From assembly GCA_937893485.1 (NCBI GenBank), contig CALBJL010000045.1, positions 1 through 9,240 of the forward strand: a stretch of DNA of 9,240 nucleotides, given 5' to 3'. The stretch comes from an uncultured bacterium (GTDB taxonomy: Bacteria; Bacillota; Clostridia; Lachnospirales; Lachnospiraceae). Numbering within the stretch: the stretch's first letter is position 1; the number at the start of each line of letters is the position of its first letter. The position numbers and the translations under genes are program-made. The notes below the pieces were generated by a model. That model was not told the origin of the DNA, did not search any database, and was given only the letters and a program-made list of their open reading frames with translations. Below, piece after piece: positions 7,985 through 9,240 of this stretch.

Positions 7985-8050
7985 GAAGAATTACCGCAAA
8001 ATGAGAGAGTCTAAATTGGTGCTGAATCCGTAAAATACCGGTAATTCTTC
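7985..8050. repeat. Perfect 12-base inverted repeat between convergent genes
   Basis: GAAGAATTACCG (7985-7996) is repeated as its exact reverse complement CGGTAATTCTTC (8039-8050), with 42 bases between the arms. It lies in the 122-base gap where the aminotransferase gene and the leftward 370-codon gene converge. No T-run follows either arm, so it is not a classical intrinsic terminator. It could still act as a weak two-way terminator, or be the remnant of an element end. The right arm also overlaps an 8-base palindrome, TACCGGTA (8036-8043). Confidence 0.5.
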
Positions 8051-8089
8051 AGCTTGCTGTTGAGCGCTGTCGTATTGTAGGCATAGTTA

Positions 8090-9202
8090 TTACCGGCTGT
8101 AAGATCCAAGCGCCTTTTCACCCTCACTCAACGCATAATCCGGGTATTTCTGCCTGGCTATTTTGAAAGTCAGCTTTCCGTCAGCAGTCTTGTTGGATTC
8201 TTCTGCCCTTGTTTTTTGAACCAACGGTTTACCCAGATCCTGTGCATTGGTAAATTTTCCGGTCTTTGTGTCATAGTCTGCCACACTCTGTACCACCTGA
8301 TAGTCGTAAAAGGCACGTGTGGATGCCACATAGTAGACATCGATATAACAGGTGTCGCTAAACGGGTCGATCAGAGCCTTGTCGCCATTGGAATCCCGCT
8401 TAAACACACGCTTGGTCTCGCAGGACCTCTTGAGTGAGTCAAAAAGCTGCTGAGGCGTTGTCACTCCGCCACTTCCGCCAGAGTCCTGACCTAAATTGTT
8501 GTAGACGATGCCGAAATAGTCTGACTTTTTGACTTCATCCGCCTTGAGCATCTCCTTGCCATTAAGCAGCACCCGTCGCAAATACTCGTACTCCGGCGTT
8601 GTATTGTTGTCGGAAACGGTGACAGAGAGTCCGGAGAAGATGTAGAGGTCGGAATTTTCTTTAAACTTATCCTCTTTACCGTCAATCTTTTTTGTCGAAA
8701 GATCCTGCGCAGCCTGCAGTAATCGATAATTCCCCTCCTTAGACCGCTTCGCATTCATGCTGGCTAAAATTCCATCGATGGACTCCTGAATACAGCGTTT
8801 TTTCGTGTTCGTCTCCAAAACTGACCAGACAACTGCGGTCTCCCCGGTGTCTGCTTCATGTTCACCATTTGCATTATACAGCTTCCTCACGTCACGACCA
8901 TCATCGCCTTTGCCGGTACGTTCCCAGTACCGCAGCTTGATCGGAATCTCGTAGGCTGGAATCTTTATTGGGACGTTGTATTTCTCCTTCAAGTCCTCCT
9001 GCGTTGCCTTGCTAAACAGCCGCACAAACCAGTCATGGACTAAATTGTAGTTGTTGCCCGCCTTCAGCATCTGTGTGCCATTGCCATTAAAGCAGGAAAT
9101 GTATGGCTGCAGATAAGCCAGATAGTAGCATTCTTTACCATTACGTTTCAGGCTCAGCTTCAGATCACGGCAGTACTTGATGATCTTGTGTATATGATAC
9201 AC
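8090..9202 (-). CDS. Unrecognised 370-codon protein, possibly N-terminally truncated
   Basis: A long leftward frame with no family I recognise. The N-terminal 45 residues are basic and Cys/Tyr-rich (IIKYCRDLKLSLKRNGKECY) without a signal peptide. Residues 50-220 are mixed, with a charged stretch near 94-120 and SDLYIFSGLSVTVSD at 184-198. A GQDSGGSGG linker (238-246) separates this from a C-terminal part of about 120 residues (SDTCYIDVYYVASTRAFYDY, 282-301) that ends in GSYSR. The GTG start at 9202 lacks a ribosome site; an in-frame TGA lies at 9224-9226, and the first internal ATG (9070) is not better supported. The gene uses more AAA, AAT and AAG codons than the operon to the left, suggesting a different origin. 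It could be a fragment of a longer surface or mobile-element protein. The frame is clearly long enough to be or to have been a gene; function is unknown. Confidence 0.6.
   Translation of the reverse strand: MYHIHKIIKYCRDLKLSLKRNGKECYYLAYLQPYISCFNGNGTQMLKAGNNYNLVHDWFVRLFSKATQEDLKEKYNVPIKIPAYEIPIKLRYWERTGKGDDGRDVRKLYNANGEHEADTGETAVVWSVLETNTKKRCIQESIDGILASMNAKRSKEGNYRLLQAAQDLSTKKIDGKEDKFKENSDLYIFSGLSVTVSDNNTTPEYEYLRRVLLNGKEMLKADEVKKSDYFGIVYNNLGQDSGGSGGVTTPQQLFDSLKRSCETKRVFKRDSNGDKALIDPFSDTCYIDVYYVASTRAFYDYQVVQSVADYDTKTGKFTNAQDLGKPLVQKTRAEESNKTADGKLTFKIARQKYPDYALSEGEKALGSYSR
9188..9202. promoter_or_regulatory. Operator-like dyad at the apparent start of the right-end gene
   Basis: GTGTAT (9188-9193) and its reverse complement ATACAC (9197-9202) flank a three-base centre. 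A compact 15-base dyad like this resembles a binding site for a small dimeric repressor. It overlaps the first codons of the predicted gene, which is odd for coding sequence. Chance is possible because the region is AT-rich. Confidence 0.25.
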
Positions 9203-9240
9203 TAAAATTACCGAAAAAAAGCGTCAGAATTCCCTAAAAT

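Noticed and set aside
7968..8089. CRISPR-like or classical terminator structure in the convergent gap
   Set aside because: There is only one inverted pair, no regular repeat-spacer pattern and no T-run after either arm.

Overview
The window looks like a chromosomal segment of a Clostridia bacterium, most likely a Lachnospiraceae gut anaerobe. The basis is Gram-positive style signals (a strong AGGAGG ribosome site, an extended -10 promoter, frequent GTG starts) and a gene set that I recall mainly from that family. I ran no search, so the taxonomy is an inference.

The left 6.7 kb is one leftward (minus-strand) operon read from about 6796 towards position 1. In transcription order it holds: a very large 1178-residue protein with a beta-rich N-terminus and a long helical-repeat body (DUF5717-like); a 410-residue protein with the fold signature of an HSP70/actin-type ATPase but altered nucleotide-binding motifs (DUF5716-like); a roughly 260-residue TPR protein; and a two-helix membrane protein with long charged helical flanks, which runs off the left edge. 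Gaps between genes are only about 30 bases and no terminator is visible, so the four are probably co-transcribed. Together they look like a cytoplasmic HSP70-like assembly with scaffold partners tethered to the membrane. Its role is not known to me.

The 117 bases between 6744 and 6860 carry two promoters facing each other, one for the operon and one for a rightward gene (6861-7967). That gene encodes a complete fold-type I PLP aminotransferase of the HisC/CobD group with all key active-site residues. It ends 122 bases before a leftward gene, and the gap contains a perfect 12-base inverted repeat.

The right end (8090-9202) is an unrecognised 370-codon leftward reading frame. It is more AT-rich than the operon, has a Gly/Ser linker, and has no convincing ribosome site. 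Its apparent start lies in an operator-like dyad next to a seven-base homopolymer, so it may be a truncated, frameshifted or mobile-element gene. No rRNA, tRNA, CRISPR array or recognisable insertion sequence was seen.
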